Counted from the stretch's first letter, positions 1 to 8,972 are shown. The stretch: DNA of 64,000 bases from Promethearchaeota archaeon (GCA_029838195.1 JALGVJ010000003.1:89623-153622), one strand, 5' to 3'. Numbers and translations: made by a program. The notes: a model not told the origin generated them from the letters alone.

Positions 1-513
1 CTCATGGAAACCTTTTCCGGAAAAACTGATTTGGAAATGGAAATCAATGATCTTGCCAAGACCATGGTTATTAAAACTAAAACTTTTTCATTTCCGGAAA
101 AAAAGGGGATAATTGGAATCATTACGGCGGGAAGTTCAGATATCCCGGTTGCAGAAGAGGCAAAAACCATCGCTAAAATCATGGGTTGCAGGGTATTAAC
201 CAGCTATGATATCGGAATAGCCGGAATCCATCGTTTATTTAAACCTTTAAGCACTATGATTAAAAAAGGAGTCCATGTCATTATCGTGTGTGCTGGAATG
301 GAGGGTACCTTGCCAGGCGTGGTTTCTGCATTGGTTGATGTTCCCGTCATTGGAGTACCCATATCCAGTGGCTATGGGATTGGCGCTGATGGGAAAGGAG
401 CATTAATCACGATGCTACAATCTTGCTCGCCCGGACTCTTGGTTGTAAATATCGATAATGGATTCGGAGCGGGAGCTTCAGCAGCTTTAATCGCAAATAA
501 AATAGGAAAATAG
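1..513 (+). CDS. larB: LarB, nickel-pincer cofactor biosynthesis carboxylase/hydrolase (5' truncated)
   Basis: The reading frame is open to the left edge, so the N-terminal part of a roughly 250-residue protein is missing and the first ATG at base 4 is probably internal. What remains is the PurE-like half of LarB: a GIITAGSSD opening, then the segments [10 protein letters not shown] and VDVPVIGVP, and a SSGYG-G loop. LarB carboxylates nicotinic acid adenine dinucleotide and cleaves its phosphoanhydride, the first step to the nickel-pincer nucleotide of lactate racemase and relatives. larC lies 3.4 kb away on the other strand and a NikR-type regulator follows it, which supports the assignment. 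The stop codon lies inside a short tandem octamer repeat. PurE itself is an alternative, but the sequence pattern and neighbours fit LarB better. Confidence 0.88.
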   Translation, partial: LMETFSGKTDLEMEINDLAKTMVIKTKTFSFPEKKGIIGIITAGSSDIPVAEEAKTIAKIMGCRVLTSYDIGIAGIHRLFKPLSTMIKKGVHVIIVCAGMEGTLPGVVSALVDVPVIGVPISSGYGIGADGKGALITMLQSCSPGLLVVNIDNGFGAGASAALIANKIGK

Positions 514-530
514 GAAAATAGGAAAATAGG
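499..530 (+). repeat. Four tandem AAAATAGG octamers across the larB stop
   Basis: Four perfect copies of the octamer AAAATAGG run from 499 to 530. The first copies encode the last LarB residues and the stop TAG sits in the second copy at 511-513. Because every register of an 8-bp unit changes frame, copy-number change would leave LarB almost unaffected. It may be a slippage product. Confidence 0.85.
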
Positions 531-830
531 AAAAATAATCGTATTTTTTCCTCGGAATGGAGGAGAGAGTTTCTCCCTTTATATTGAATTCTTAATTAAC
601 TTCCTGCATGTTTTTAAAGAAAAATTTTACATTTTCAAAACATTCAAAATTTTTTCCTTCTTCATTTGATTTTTTTTTTCGTGTTATCGGTGGTAATTTT
701 TTTTAAAATGCATAATTTTAAATATAACTTGTTTTTTCTTAAAGTAGAATGCATGATCGAGTAAATTCTTAAAAACATTTTAATACTTTATTTAAAATCT
801 TATAGTTAATAGAAGAGGGGAGACCAACTA
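514..830. other. Intergenic region after larB
   Basis: This 317-base AT-rich spacer contains several T-runs, such as the one near 669-679, that could end larB transcription. A purine-rich ribosome binding site (GAGGGGAG near 815-822) precedes the next gene. No convincing ORF or RNA gene is visible. Confidence 0.5.
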
Positions 831-1883
831 ATGAAAATTCTTGATGAAAAAGATCTACGTAGTGATGTTTATTTTGACTTGCTAAAAATTATCAATCAAA
901 AAGTAATAATCACTCGAAAAGATATCATGAAAAAGTTATCTCATTATCCTCCCGTTGAATTGAAAAATAGATTAAAAGAACTTGAGAAAGAAGAAATAAT
1001 TAAGAAAGAAAGATTATTTGAAAATTCCTTGTATTCTCTAACGCTAAAAGGAAAAGAGATATGGAATCAATATCAACAAAAAGACACAAATACTAATAAG
1101 TATATTCAATATAGGGAGGATATTCATGGCAACCCAGGAATCATTGAGGAATCGCATCAAATCCGGCACGCTCAACCAGAAGATCTCACGGATAACACTA
1201 AGATTCCTTCCTTTATTGGATGTTTCGTTGCAGATAAAGCGGGGAAATCTTTATTGGTGTTTGAAATATATGATGGTGCAATTGAAGATTTTTTAAAAAT
1301 CCAAAACCTGGGAAAATTTGACAAGGATTTAATTCCCATGATGGTAAGTGCATTAGAACATTTTTCACGGGAAATCAATATTGAAAATTTAACAAGCTTA
1401 ACTTTAGATGGGGCTAATATTAAATTACAGACCTATAAATATGAAAAATTAACTGTAACATTCTTAATGAATCATAGAATAAACATTCAAGCTATGAAAA
1501 AAATCATGAATGAATATTTTAACACGCTCTTCTCATCCTATAAAAAAGAGTTAGAATACAGCATGGAAACGGGATTGATTGATAATATCTATCATTTAAA
1601 CGAATTAGGAAGAGAAATGCTAAAAGAAATGAATAAATTTGTTTATTTAGCAGAATTTAAAAATATCATTAATAACTTAAAATATTTTGATATGTCATAT
1701 GCGAAAACGTTATATAATAAATTGGACCAACTCCAAAACAAATTAACGTTTAAGTTTACAAAAACAATTGAAAAACTCAAACAATTAAAAATATATCTTT
1801 TAAAATCCATGTTGGATGAAAATTTAGATGAATTAAAATTTATTATCAATATCGCCCAAGAAATTGAAGCTGAATTCAATTAA
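831..1883 (+). CDS. Winged-helix protein with a roadblock/longin-like domain
   Basis: This 350-residue protein is built in two parts. Residues about 8-85 look like a winged-helix DNA-binding domain, with a helix-rich start, a LKNRLKELEKEEIIKKE recognition-helix region and a wing ending in LTLKGKEIW. Residues about 120-250 contain a compact alpha/beta unit that starts with the pattern FVADKAGKSLLVFEI. It continues with LIPMMVSALEHFSREINIENL, a KLQTYKYEKLTVTFLMN strand pair and a long helix. This is the layout of roadblock/longin-like domains that are abundant in Asgard archaea and often act with small GTPases. The C-terminal 90 residues are helical. A strong ribosome binding site, GAGGGGAG, fixes the ATG start. 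Regulation of a small GTPase or sensing combined with DNA binding is inferred; the exact function is unknown. Confidence 0.6.
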   Translation: MKILDEKDLRSDVYFDLLKIINQKVIITRKDIMKKLSHYPPVELKNRLKELEKEEIIKKERLFENSLYSLTLKGKEIWNQYQQKDTNTNKYIQYREDIHGNPGIIEESHQIRHAQPEDLTDNTKIPSFIGCFVADKAGKSLLVFEIYDGAIEDFLKIQNLGKFDKDLIPMMVSALEHFSREINIENLTSLTLDGANIKLQTYKYEKLTVTFLMNHRINIQAMKKIMNEYFNTLFSSYKKELEYSMETGLIDNIYHLNELGREMLKEMNKFVYLAEFKNIINNLKYFDMSYAKTLYNKLDQLQNKLTFKFTKTIEKLKQLKIYLLKSMLDENLDELKFIINIAQEIEAEFN

Positions 1884-2100
1884 TTATTAGCGATTGCCAT
1901 TCACAGGAAAAATGTAGTTGATAAATTTCTTATATCTTTCTTTTACCGTGGATAGAAAAAAATCTGGTACAATTTGATTTTAATTTTAAAAAATCCACTT
2001 TATTTTTGCTCAATTCTAAAGCTTTAATAGGAATTTATTAGATATTTACTTAATAATTATATTTCAAATATCTATATATTCATAAAAGGTGTGAAATTAA

Positions 2101-2763
2101 ATGTTATTAATTACAGAAGCTTCAAGTCAAGCTCTCCAAGGCTTAAGAGACCTCTCCACTCTAGAATGGTATGTTATCCCCTTTCTTGCCATCGTGCTTT
2201 ATATCTATAATGTTGAGGCTACAAAAGCTAAAAAATCAGGAAATTGGGATCCCATTTTTGCCGGCTTGACAATTTTCGGTATGGACTTTATTAATGAAAC
2301 ATGGAATGGAATCGTATTTGCTGCGACACAACATTCAGCGTTCTGGACTACTCCAGGTCCTACTGCTTTCAGGGTCATGGTAGGCTGGAATATAGAAATC
2401 ATCTTTTGGTTTCTCATTGCGGGTATCATTTACTATTACATGCTCCCTATTAATAAAGATGAGAAGATTCTTGGCTTACCAAATCGATGGTTTATGGCCA
2501 TTCTCTTTGCGGCTTTATGCGTGGTCGTTGAATGCATATTAAATATCGCAGGAATTTTAGTGTGGGAATATCCTTGGTGGAATTTGAGCATATCTGGGGT
2601 ATGGCTCATTTTTTTAATAGGATACTTTATCTTTACCGCAGTAGCAAATATTGTAATGAGTTTAGAAACCATTCGTAAAAAATTGACGGCAGTTGGATTA
2701 ATCTATTCCGTTGCCATAATCCTGAATATCATTTTTGGGGGAATTTTAGGCTGGGTATATTAA
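2101..2763 (+). CDS. Polytopic membrane protein of unknown function
   Basis: I do not recognise this 220-residue family. It has about five or six hydrophobic spans: roughly residues 25-41, a weak one near 55-75, then 97-117, 133-153, 165-188 and 198-219. Between the first spans lies a conserved-looking WDPIFAGLTIFGMDFINETWNG segment rich in Trp and acidic residues. The protein is nearly all membrane with short loops, so an enzyme or small carrier in the membrane is more likely than a receptor. An AGGTG ribosome binding site 8 bases upstream supports the ATG start. It is monocistronic, with over 200 bases of AT-rich spacer on each side. Confidence 0.75.
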   Translation: MLLITEASSQALQGLRDLSTLEWYVIPFLAIVLYIYNVEATKAKKSGNWDPIFAGLTIFGMDFINETWNGIVFAATQHSAFWTTPGPTAFRVMVGWNIEIIFWFLIAGIIYYYMLPINKDEKILGLPNRWFMAILFAALCVVVECILNIAGILVWEYPWWNLSISGVWLIFLIGYFIFTAVANIVMSLETIRKKLTAVGLIYSVAIILNIIFGGILGWVY

Positions 2764-3136
2764 AAATTTTCCAAGGAGCCCTTGAAAAATCAAGCGATCA
2801 TAATTAATCTTAATTTAATTTTTTTTTAAATAGTCTTGGTTCTAATTATATAGTAAAAATCGGTTCCATGAAGAACGTGAATTAATTTTCGAAATAATAA
2901 AAGTTTAAAATTATCATGCATTATATGAACAAAATCATGGTATCCCCTGAAATACTAATAATAAGTTTTTTTTTAAAAGAAATTTTATAAACAATTTTTA
3001 GTTTGTTAAATTTGATTAAATATATTTTTAATTAAATAAGCAAAATTTTATAAATAAGAGAGATCATATTTAGATTAGATCCCGAAAACTTTTTTACTAA
3101 TTTTTTGAATGAAATAAAAAGAAAGAGGTCACATAA
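2764..3136. other. Intergenic spacer with an oligo-T tract
   Basis: This 373-base very AT-rich spacer has a nine-T run at about 2819-2827, which suits an archaeal oligo-T terminator for the membrane protein upstream. Beyond that I see no ORF, repeat or RNA gene. Confidence 0.4.
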
Positions 3137-3676
3137 TTGGTCGCAATTATGAAAAACGATCTTTTTGAGCAATCAAAATCCTTTTTCAAGGATAAAAAAA
3201 TTTCAGATGCACTTGATGCATTTGAAAAAGCGATAAGTGCAGTTAATCGGTCTAATGAAAACGACAAAACTAAATATATTGAATACTTGAACAAACTTCT
3301 ACGCTACTGCCAGGAAAATGGATTATACGAGCAAGAAGCACTCGTATTGAGGAATTTAGGACGCATCCATTCCATTTTTAAGAATTATGCGGAAAGCATG
3401 AAATATCATTATAAGGCATTAAAGATTCAGCACAAATATGGGAAAAAACTAGATGTAGCGGAGGGTCTGGTGTTTTTAGCTGAAGATTTAGAAATCTCCG
3501 GAAACTATAGCGAATGTATACGGGCGTATACTGATGCAGAGAAGCTTTTTAAGGAAATAGGTAAATTGAGGAAAGCTAAAGAAATTGCTAAAGAAATCAA
3601 GCGTTTAAAATCGTTCTCCAAGGAAATCATCGAAGATGAGTATTATTTGAGTAAATTTAATATTAAGGATTTCTAA
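3137..3676 (+). CDS. TPR-like helical repeat protein
   Basis: This 179-residue protein is all helix, with the spacing of tetratricopeptide repeats. Signatures such as ALDAFEKAISAV, EALVLRNLGRIH, AESMKYHYKALKI, AEGLVFLAEDLEISG and CIRAYTDAEKLFKEIG alternate at about 34-40 residues. TPR proteins act as scaffolds for protein-protein contacts; no catalytic domain is present. The start is probably TTG at 3137, because the ribosome binding site GAGGT at 3125-3129 is 7 bases before it, whereas the in-frame ATG at 3149 is 19 bases away. It stands alone between AT-rich spacers. Confidence 0.7.
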   Translation: MVAIMKNDLFEQSKSFFKDKKISDALDAFEKAISAVNRSNENDKTKYIEYLNKLLRYCQENGLYEQEALVLRNLGRIHSIFKNYAESMKYHYKALKIQHKYGKKLDVAEGLVFLAEDLEISGNYSECIRAYTDAEKLFKEIGKLRKAKEIAKEIKRLKSFSKEIIEDEYYLSKFNIKDF

Positions 3677-3911
3677 ATTACCTTACTTCTTTTCCATTTT
3701 ACTCATCTCATTTCCTTGCTTTTATTTTAAAATTTTCTTAATTAATAATTTTTTAATGTTATCCAATTATTTACCTCATTTAATGGGGTAGGGAAGTATT
3801 TCATTTATATATCATTTTAAATGATTTTTTAAGGGAATAATTAAAACTTAGCATGGTGGTATAATAAAAATAAAAGAAATTTCTTAAAAAATGAGTTTTT
3901 TTATTCCCCGT

Positions 3912-5213
3912 TTATGGCTCGTTTAAAAAATCTTCATCAGATACTTGTCTACTCAACAATCGTTGGAGTTTTTTAATTGGTATTTTTGTCGTGTTGCTTA
4001 TCTTTTTTAAATCTTCATATTCAGGCTTCATGTTAATGGTTTTCTTTCCATTCTTGGTTTCTACAAATGAAATTTTATGCCTAACTTGAAACTGAGTTTC
4101 ATTAATCAGGATATTGTAGGGTCTTATTGTTCTATCAATGCAAACTCTCTCAATTATGTGAAACCTAACTCCTAGTGTACCTAATTCTTCTATCATTTTT
4201 TCTATTATATCGAAGACATTATCGGGCTTGCATAATATTTTTATCACGTGAGAAGGTCTATTTTTTTTAGTCAAGGCAGGAATTACTTGAATATCCAGAA
4301 TGTTTTCTTTTTCCATTATCTTGATGAAATTTCCAAGAATTTCACCGGTTATATCATCAACATCGGTTTCTAATTCAGCGATTTCTTCAATGTAATTTTT
4401 CAATCGTGCGAATTCGGGGTGTTCTAAGTTAGATTTTTCCATGATCCCGTGATATAAACGTAGAACGTTTAAAAATTCTTGAAATTTCTTTTGACCACAC
4501 CCTTGACCTATTTTTTCAATTCTCATGCGGGGAAGGTGGTCTTTAAATTTTGGTTTTAAATTTGCAAGCAAGGCCGCTCCTGTAGGAGTCACGAGTTCTG
4601 AATCAATGGGGCCTCCTTCAACCCTTAATCCCGAATTTTCTATAATTTTAACCGTGGCTGGTGCCGGAACGGGTAGCATGCCATGAGCTGTTTTTACAAT
4701 TCCTCCTCCTAAGGGAAGGGTACTACAATAAATTTGAACCTCATTTTCAAATAGGTTCAAATCATCTAATGTTAAAGCCACGCCGGTAATATCTAATAAT
4801 GTATCGATGGAACTTAATTCATGTAAATGAAGAGCCTCAATATTTTTTCCATGAACACTTGCCTCCGCATTAATTAAACTAAGTAAAACTTTTTTAGCAT
4901 AATGTTTTGCTTCTGCAGAAATTGGAACACTATTTAAGAACGCTTCTAAACTCTCTCGTAAAACATGAGCAGAGCGATGATTTTTTTTTTCTTTAATTTT
5001 AACATCAAGTCGATTTACTATTAAACCCATGCGCTCCGTTTTTAATAAGTTAATCTCAAATTTAGACACGCCCGATAAAAATTGGGGCAATGTTCTCAAC
5101 TGATTTAGAATCTTTTCTGAATTTGGTGTCAGCTCTAATAAGGAGGCTAAAAAAATGTCTCCCGAGATACCAGAATTTCTAGCATCGATATATAAACAAT
5201 GGGTTTCCTTCAT
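3912..5213 (-). CDS. larC: LarC, nickel insertion enzyme for the nickel-pincer cofactor
   Basis: This 433-residue protein has full family length and opens with the LarC signature LYIDARNSGISGDIFLASL. It is followed by LHLHELSSIDTLLDITG, the Gly-rich STLPLGGGIVKTAHGMLPVPAPAT segment and the acidic ETDVDDITGEILG motif near residue 280. LarC is a CTP-dependent cyclometallase that places nickel in the pincer nucleotide. In some bacteria it is made by a programmed frameshift (larC1/larC2); here it is one uninterrupted frame. Together with larB and the NikR-like gene 0.9 kb away it defines a nickel locus. The substrate enzyme (LarA family) and the sulfur donor LarE are not in the window. Confidence 0.93.
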   Translation of the reverse strand: MKETHCLYIDARNSGISGDIFLASLLELTPNSEKILNQLRTLPQFLSGVSKFEINLLKTERMGLIVNRLDVKIKEKKNHRSAHVLRESLEAFLNSVPISAEAKHYAKKVLLSLINAEASVHGKNIEALHLHELSSIDTLLDITGVALTLDDLNLFENEVQIYCSTLPLGGGIVKTAHGMLPVPAPATVKIIENSGLRVEGGPIDSELVTPTGAALLANLKPKFKDHLPRMRIEKIGQGCGQKKFQEFLNVLRLYHGIMEKSNLEHPEFARLKNYIEEIAELETDVDDITGEILGNFIKIMEKENILDIQVIPALTKKNRPSHVIKILCKPDNVFDIIEKMIEELGTLGVRFHIIERVCIDRTIRPYNILINETQFQVRHKISFVETKNGKKTINMKPEYEDLKKISNTTKIPIKKLQRLLSRQVSDEDFLNEP

Positions 5214-5363
5214 GGTTCATTAAATTGGTGGTAATGAGTTATATTATGAGTACATGTTTCCAATTCAAGATGACATGTATAAAAATATTGTAAACTACTA
5301 TAATATTATTAGCATGAATTATTATTTTTAATACATTAAAAAAATAAAAAAATTAAAAATCTC

Positions 5364-6098
5364 ATGTCTGAACTCCAAACAATTAAGTGCTATTTGAATC
5401 AATTGCCCGCCACATTCCTAAAATTGCTTAACATCGAGCCTCCATTAGATATTATCCCAGCTCCCGTTAAGGATCTTTTAGATATATATCAAGGAATTAA
5501 TAGAATTACCATTAACATGATTGATAATTTTGGCTTGTTTGAAATAACCTATCTCAAACCAGAATTTATGATCACCAAGTCTCAAGTCATGTTATTACTT
5601 TCTACCAAAAATCCATACACGCTTGGTGTTTTTCATCAGCTCATGTTTGGAGGGTTTGAAACGGAACCGAAGGGATTTCATTTTTTAAAATATCTTAATA
5701 AGAAAGGCAAGAAATCTTGCCTTATCATGAGAAAAAAGGATTTAGAGCGATATGATGGAGGAACTCTTTCGATTGCTAAAAATTCTGATATGGAAACGTG
5801 GGTAGAATCCGCAAAAATCATTAATAATTATGATCTCTCATGGATGCATTATTTAGATTTCGAAAATCTTCACAAAACCCAACAAAAATTAATGCAAAGG
5901 ACGCCTGAAGAATTAATACAAAAATTATTGATCCGAACAGATAAATGGATCTTGGGAAATTTCAAACAATTAAGAAACAATTCCCTCATGGTAATCATTG
6001 GAACCCATGGAAGAGCTAAGATGGATTTTAAATATTCCGGAAAAATAGCTCAGTGGCGAGAAGCTAGCGTTCCAATTGCCATTTTCATTAAAAAATAA
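5364..6098 (+). CDS. Alkaline-phosphatase-superfamily-like protein, possibly degenerate
   Basis: I infer the fold from an ordered set of weak motifs over 244 residues. There is an ITINMIDNFGLFEI strand where the first metal-binding Asp usually sits, and a NPYTLGVFHQLMFGG helix typical of the T-x-x-x-x-G-G segment. Next comes a KYLNKKGKKSCLI strand, then MHYLDFENLHKTQQK like the D-x-x-x-H-x-x-G motif, and VIIGTHGRAK near the end in the place of the usual DHG. These match the order in type I phosphodiesterase/phosphatase proteins. Several metal ligands appear replaced, so catalysis is doubtful. It ends 48 bases before the NikR-like start and probably shares its transcript, which hints at a nickel or cofactor link, but that is speculative. 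Confidence 0.45.
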   Translation: MSELQTIKCYLNQLPATFLKLLNIEPPLDIIPAPVKDLLDIYQGINRITINMIDNFGLFEITYLKPEFMITKSQVMLLLSTKNPYTLGVFHQLMFGGFETEPKGFHFLKYLNKKGKKSCLIMRKKDLERYDGGTLSIAKNSDMETWVESAKIINNYDLSWMHYLDFENLHKTQQKLMQRTPEELIQKLLIRTDKWILGNFKQLRNNSLMVIIGTHGRAKMDFKYSGKIAQWREASVPIAIFIKK

Positions 6099-6146
6099 AT
6101 TTTGATAATATTTTTCATAATACGATTCCTATTTATTTTGAATAAG

Positions 6147-6707
6147 ATGGGAGAAAAAGAATACGAGCGGTTTACAGTCTCTCTTCCCAAAAAACTTTTC
6201 AAAGAATTTGAAACCTTTAGAAAAAAAATCAAACTTTCTCGCTCAGAAAGCATCCGAAAAGCAATGGGTATCTATATGGCAAATGAAGAGAAATATTTTA
6301 AATTCTCTGGAAATGTCGTAGGATGCATTACCCTGATATATCGTCATGAACATTTTCTCTTACGGGATGAGCACGAGCATGACCATTTAAAAAACGATTC
6401 CTTGCCCGGTGATAATTCCGAATCTGAAAATATTCCCCAAAATAATGATCTTCATGAACATGATTATTCTATAGGAAGTATTTATGCAGATGTTTTTCAA
6501 ACGGATTTGATAAAGAAAAATGACATTGCTCACCATTTTATAGACATCATTATCTCCACCATGCACGTGCATCTATCGTTTGATAAATGCTTGGAAATTA
6601 TAGCCGTGCGAGGATCAATAGAACGAATAAAAAAGTATAAATACGCTTTAGAACAATTAAAGAGTGCAATTTCCGTACAACTCCAAATTGTTGAACAACA
6701 AATCTGA
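6147..6707 (+). CDS. nikR: NikR-type nickel-responsive regulator with His-rich insertion
   Basis: Residues 5-45 form a ribbon-helix-helix DNA-binding domain (ERFTVSLPKKLFKEF, then SRSESIRKAM). Residues 50-186 form the ACT-like metal sensor. Counting from the ATG at 6147, H129, H140, H142 and C148 have the same spacing as the square-planar nickel site of E. coli NikR (H76, H87, H89, C95), and HVHLSFDKCLEIIAVRG is nearly canonical. NikR represses nickel uptake when nickel is high. An insertion of about 45 residues (about 66-110) carries at least seven His in HEH/HEHDH clusters, which is unusual for the family. The frame extends upstream to a TTG at 6102, but that adds a hydrophobic stretch unlike NikR, so I choose 6147. 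Confidence 0.85.
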   Translation: MGEKEYERFTVSLPKKLFKEFETFRKKIKLSRSESIRKAMGIYMANEEKYFKFSGNVVGCITLIYRHEHFLLRDEHEHDHLKNDSLPGDNSESENIPQNNDLHEHDYSIGSIYADVFQTDLIKKNDIAHHFIDIIISTMHVHLSFDKCLEIIAVRGSIERIKKYKYALEQLKSAISVQLQIVEQQI

Positions 6708-7008
6708 AAAATCTTAAGACGTGCTTATTGAATCCTTCCATGATTGAGAAAGAAGATCAAAAAAAAGAAGGAAGAGAGGGGGATGTGCGAATAAAAATTT
6801 CTTACAAGTTAAAAATAAGAAAAAATTAAGGCGATTGGAAAGAAATTTTTATTCTTTACATGTGGTCGTGTTTGAAAATATTATCTTATAATAGTTAATA
6901 AATGGTTGGATCCCGCTGATTTTCTGATTTATGATAAAAGGATAATAATAATTGAAAAAATAAAGATTAAAAAAAATAAGAATTAATTTATCTGTTAATT
7001 TTAAGTTT
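6708..7008. other. Intergenic spacer between convergent genes
   Basis: This 301-base spacer separates the plus-strand NikR-like gene from the minus-strand histone-fold gene. It includes a purine-rich stretch near 6747-6785 and AT-rich sequence, with no ORF or RNA gene visible. Confidence 0.4.
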
Positions 7009-7218
7009 TTATAAATCTTTTTCTTGTACTGTTTTTCGGCCGTTCGCTTTTGCCCTTGCTATTGCTCTATCCAAGATATCCATGATGACTTTATTTAAGG
7101 AATCGCCATCAATCAAATCTCCACTCGTGTTGCAGCCTTTTGATTTGATATATTCACGGATTTTGCTTTTAACAAAAAGGGTGTCCGAACCGGCTTTTGC
7201 AGCAGCTTTTTTAGCCAT
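7009..7218 (-). CDS. Single-domain histone-fold protein (DUF1931-like)
   Basis: This 69-residue protein has a Lys/Ala-rich start (MAKKAAAKAG), then a histone-fold helix-strap-helix. The order is LFVKSKIREYIKSKG, an SGDLIDGDSLNKVIMDILDRAIARAKANGR helix, and KTVQEKDL as the final loop and short helix. The ending AKANGRKTV-x-x-x-DL is the hallmark of histone-fold families, and the N-terminal half fits the DUF1931 type more than HMf. It likely binds or compacts DNA, or acts as a regulator. A textbook Shine-Dalgarno (GGAGGAAT on the coding strand, 7222-7230) lies just before the ATG, and a TTTTAAATAA box lies about 65 bases upstream of it. Confidence 0.8.
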   Translation of the reverse strand: MAKKAAAKAGSDTLFVKSKIREYIKSKGCNTSGDLIDGDSLNKVIMDILDRAIARAKANGRKTVQEKDL

Positions 7219-7641
7219 TTTTATTCCTCCTTTATTTTTTATTAAATAAATATTGTTTTTTAAATAATAATGTGAAAAACTTATTTAAAAAGTTTTAGTT
7301 AAATTCTTCATAAATGATGAATAAATCCTCTTATGAGAACGTCTAGATCTAAAATTTTACGAATAATTTTTCTCCAAAAAATACGGCTTCCAAGGCTTTT
7401 TCATTGAATCATAAATTTATAATTTGAAATTGAGCTTTTTTTTTCGCTATTTTCATAATAAACTTTTTCATTTTAACTAAAATCAAGTCTCACGGCTGTT
7501 TTTCATCATCAATAATTATTTATTAAAACACTCCCTTTAAACATCATTGTCCTAATAGAACATATAAAGTGAGATTCATTATTCATGATAAATTCTTTTT
7601 AAAATATTTAATAATCAAACGAGTATCTTCAAGCAAAAAAA
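7219..7641. other. Divergent intergenic region between histone-fold and GHMP kinase genes
   Basis: These 423 bases hold the start signals of both flanking genes, which point away from each other. Apart from the TATA-like box near 7285 I see only AT-rich sequence with no ORF or RNA gene. Confidence 0.4.
7281..7290 (-). promoter_or_regulatory. Candidate TATA box for the histone-fold gene
   Basis: On the coding strand this reads TTTTAAATAA, close to the archaeal TATA consensus. It lies about 63-72 bases before the ATG, leaving a 5' leader of roughly 40 bases that contains the strong Shine-Dalgarno. In an AT-rich genome such matches occur by chance. Confidence 0.35.
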
Positions 7642-8640
7642 ATGTCCCGAATCATTTTTTCAAGAGCTCCCGTACGTATTAATGATATAGGGGGCTGGAC
7701 AGATACGTGGTTTTATCCTAATGGAGCTGTTTTTAATTTTGCAATAAATCTTTATAGTCACGTGCGCCTACAAGAATCTTCAGATGAGAAAATAAAAATT
7801 TATAGTGAAAATCTGGATTTAAATACAGAAATAGCCAATTATCGAAAAATAGAATATGATGGAATTTTAGATCTTCTAAAAGCCGCAGTAAAACGGATGG
7901 AGGTGAGAACAGGATTAGATATCCACGTCAGAGCCGATGCACCACCCGGCAGTGGAATTGGGACAAGTGCAAGTGTAGCAGTGGCTTTAATAGCCGCTTT
8001 AACAAAATTCAAGGGAGAAATGATGGTGCCCCATGAAATAGCGGAATTAGCTCATAAACTCGAAACCGAAGAATTAAAATTAGAGAGTGGTGTTCAAGAC
8101 CAATACGCATCGGCCTATGGGGGAATAAATTTCATGGAATTTGATTATCCTCGTGTTAAATTATCCCCCGTGCGAATTAGTGAACAAAAAATATGTCAAA
8201 TCGAATCTCAAATGATACTCGTATATTTGAGTTCAAGAAGCTCAAGTGAAATGCATAAAAACGTGATTAAGAAATATTTAGAGGGTGATAAAAACATTCA
8301 ACAAGCATTTGATATTTTAAAAAATTGTGCTTACAAGATGAAAAATGCGATTAAGGCGAACGATTTAAATGAGATTGGCGCTGTAATGAATGAGAATTGG
8401 GAAGCCCAGAAAATGCTCCACCCTTTAATGGTTAATGACGATATTTTAAAATTAGAAAAAATCGCATTTTCTAATGGAGCTATTGGTTTTAAAAACAACG
8501 GGGCAGGGGGAGGTGGTTCGATTACAATATTAGCGGATATTGGGAAAGAACATGAAATAAAGAAAAATTTAATTAATGCTGGGTTCACTTTATTTCCCAT
8601 TAATTTAAATTTCAATGGCGTGCAAACATGGGAACTGTGA
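7642..8640 (+). CDS. GHMP-superfamily sugar kinase (HddA-like)
   Basis: This 332-residue protein begins with RAPVRINDIGGWTDTW, the GHMP motif 1. It has the ATP-binding PPGSGIGTSASVAVALIAAL (motif 2, about residues 106-125) and ends with the Gly-rich motif 3 NNGAGGGGSITIL near residue 293. The segment LKLESGVQDQYASAYGGINFMEF resembles heptose-7-phosphate kinase (HddA) and fucokinase-type enzymes more than mevalonate or homoserine kinases. It probably phosphorylates the anomeric hydroxyl of a sugar or sugar phosphate for nucleotide-sugar synthesis. The true substrate is not deducible. It is monocistronic, with an oligo-T terminator directly after the stop. Confidence 0.82.
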   Translation: MSRIIFSRAPVRINDIGGWTDTWFYPNGAVFNFAINLYSHVRLQESSDEKIKIYSENLDLNTEIANYRKIEYDGILDLLKAAVKRMEVRTGLDIHVRADAPPGSGIGTSASVAVALIAALTKFKGEMMVPHEIAELAHKLETEELKLESGVQDQYASAYGGINFMEFDYPRVKLSPVRISEQKICQIESQMILVYLSSRSSSEMHKNVIKKYLEGDKNIQQAFDILKNCAYKMKNAIKANDLNEIGAVMNENWEAQKMLHPLMVNDDILKLEKIAFSNGAIGFKNNGAGGGGSITILADIGKEHEIKKNLINAGFTLFPINLNFNGVQTWEL

Positions 8641-8972
8641 TGCATTTTTTTTTTAAATGATTAATTTTAAGAAATTCGAACTTTAACGAAAAATCCATGT
8701 AAAAATTAACTTTGTTTCCAATAACTTATTTTTAATTTAAGAATTTTTGATTGGTATTTCATGATTGTTCTCTAACGTGAAATCCATCACCCTCTTCCTT
8801 GTTAATATAATAAAATGCTAGGTTTTAAAAACAATATTAAAAATTTATAAATATATGAATATAATATTTTACATGAGAGATAAAAAGAAGATTGATGAAG
8901 TAATGAAATAAATGAGAAAGTGAATCCTTCTTTGATTTCTTCTAAAAACAAGGCAATAAAACGTGAAATGCC
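8641..8972. other. Intergenic region before the small GTPase gene
   Basis: This 332-base spacer contains the oligo-T tract above and a TATA-like TTATAAATATATG near 8845-8857 that could serve the GTPase gene. No ORF or RNA gene is seen. Confidence 0.4.
8645..8654 (+). terminator. Oligo-T terminator after the GHMP kinase
   Basis: A run of ten T residues starts 5 bases after the stop codon. Archaeal RNA polymerase terminates at such U-tracts without a hairpin. Confidence 0.45.

Noticed and set aside
8331..8645. A 104-residue minus-strand ORF over the GHMP kinase 3' end
   Set aside because: It is antisense to the conserved third GHMP motif and has no ribosome binding site or family likeness.
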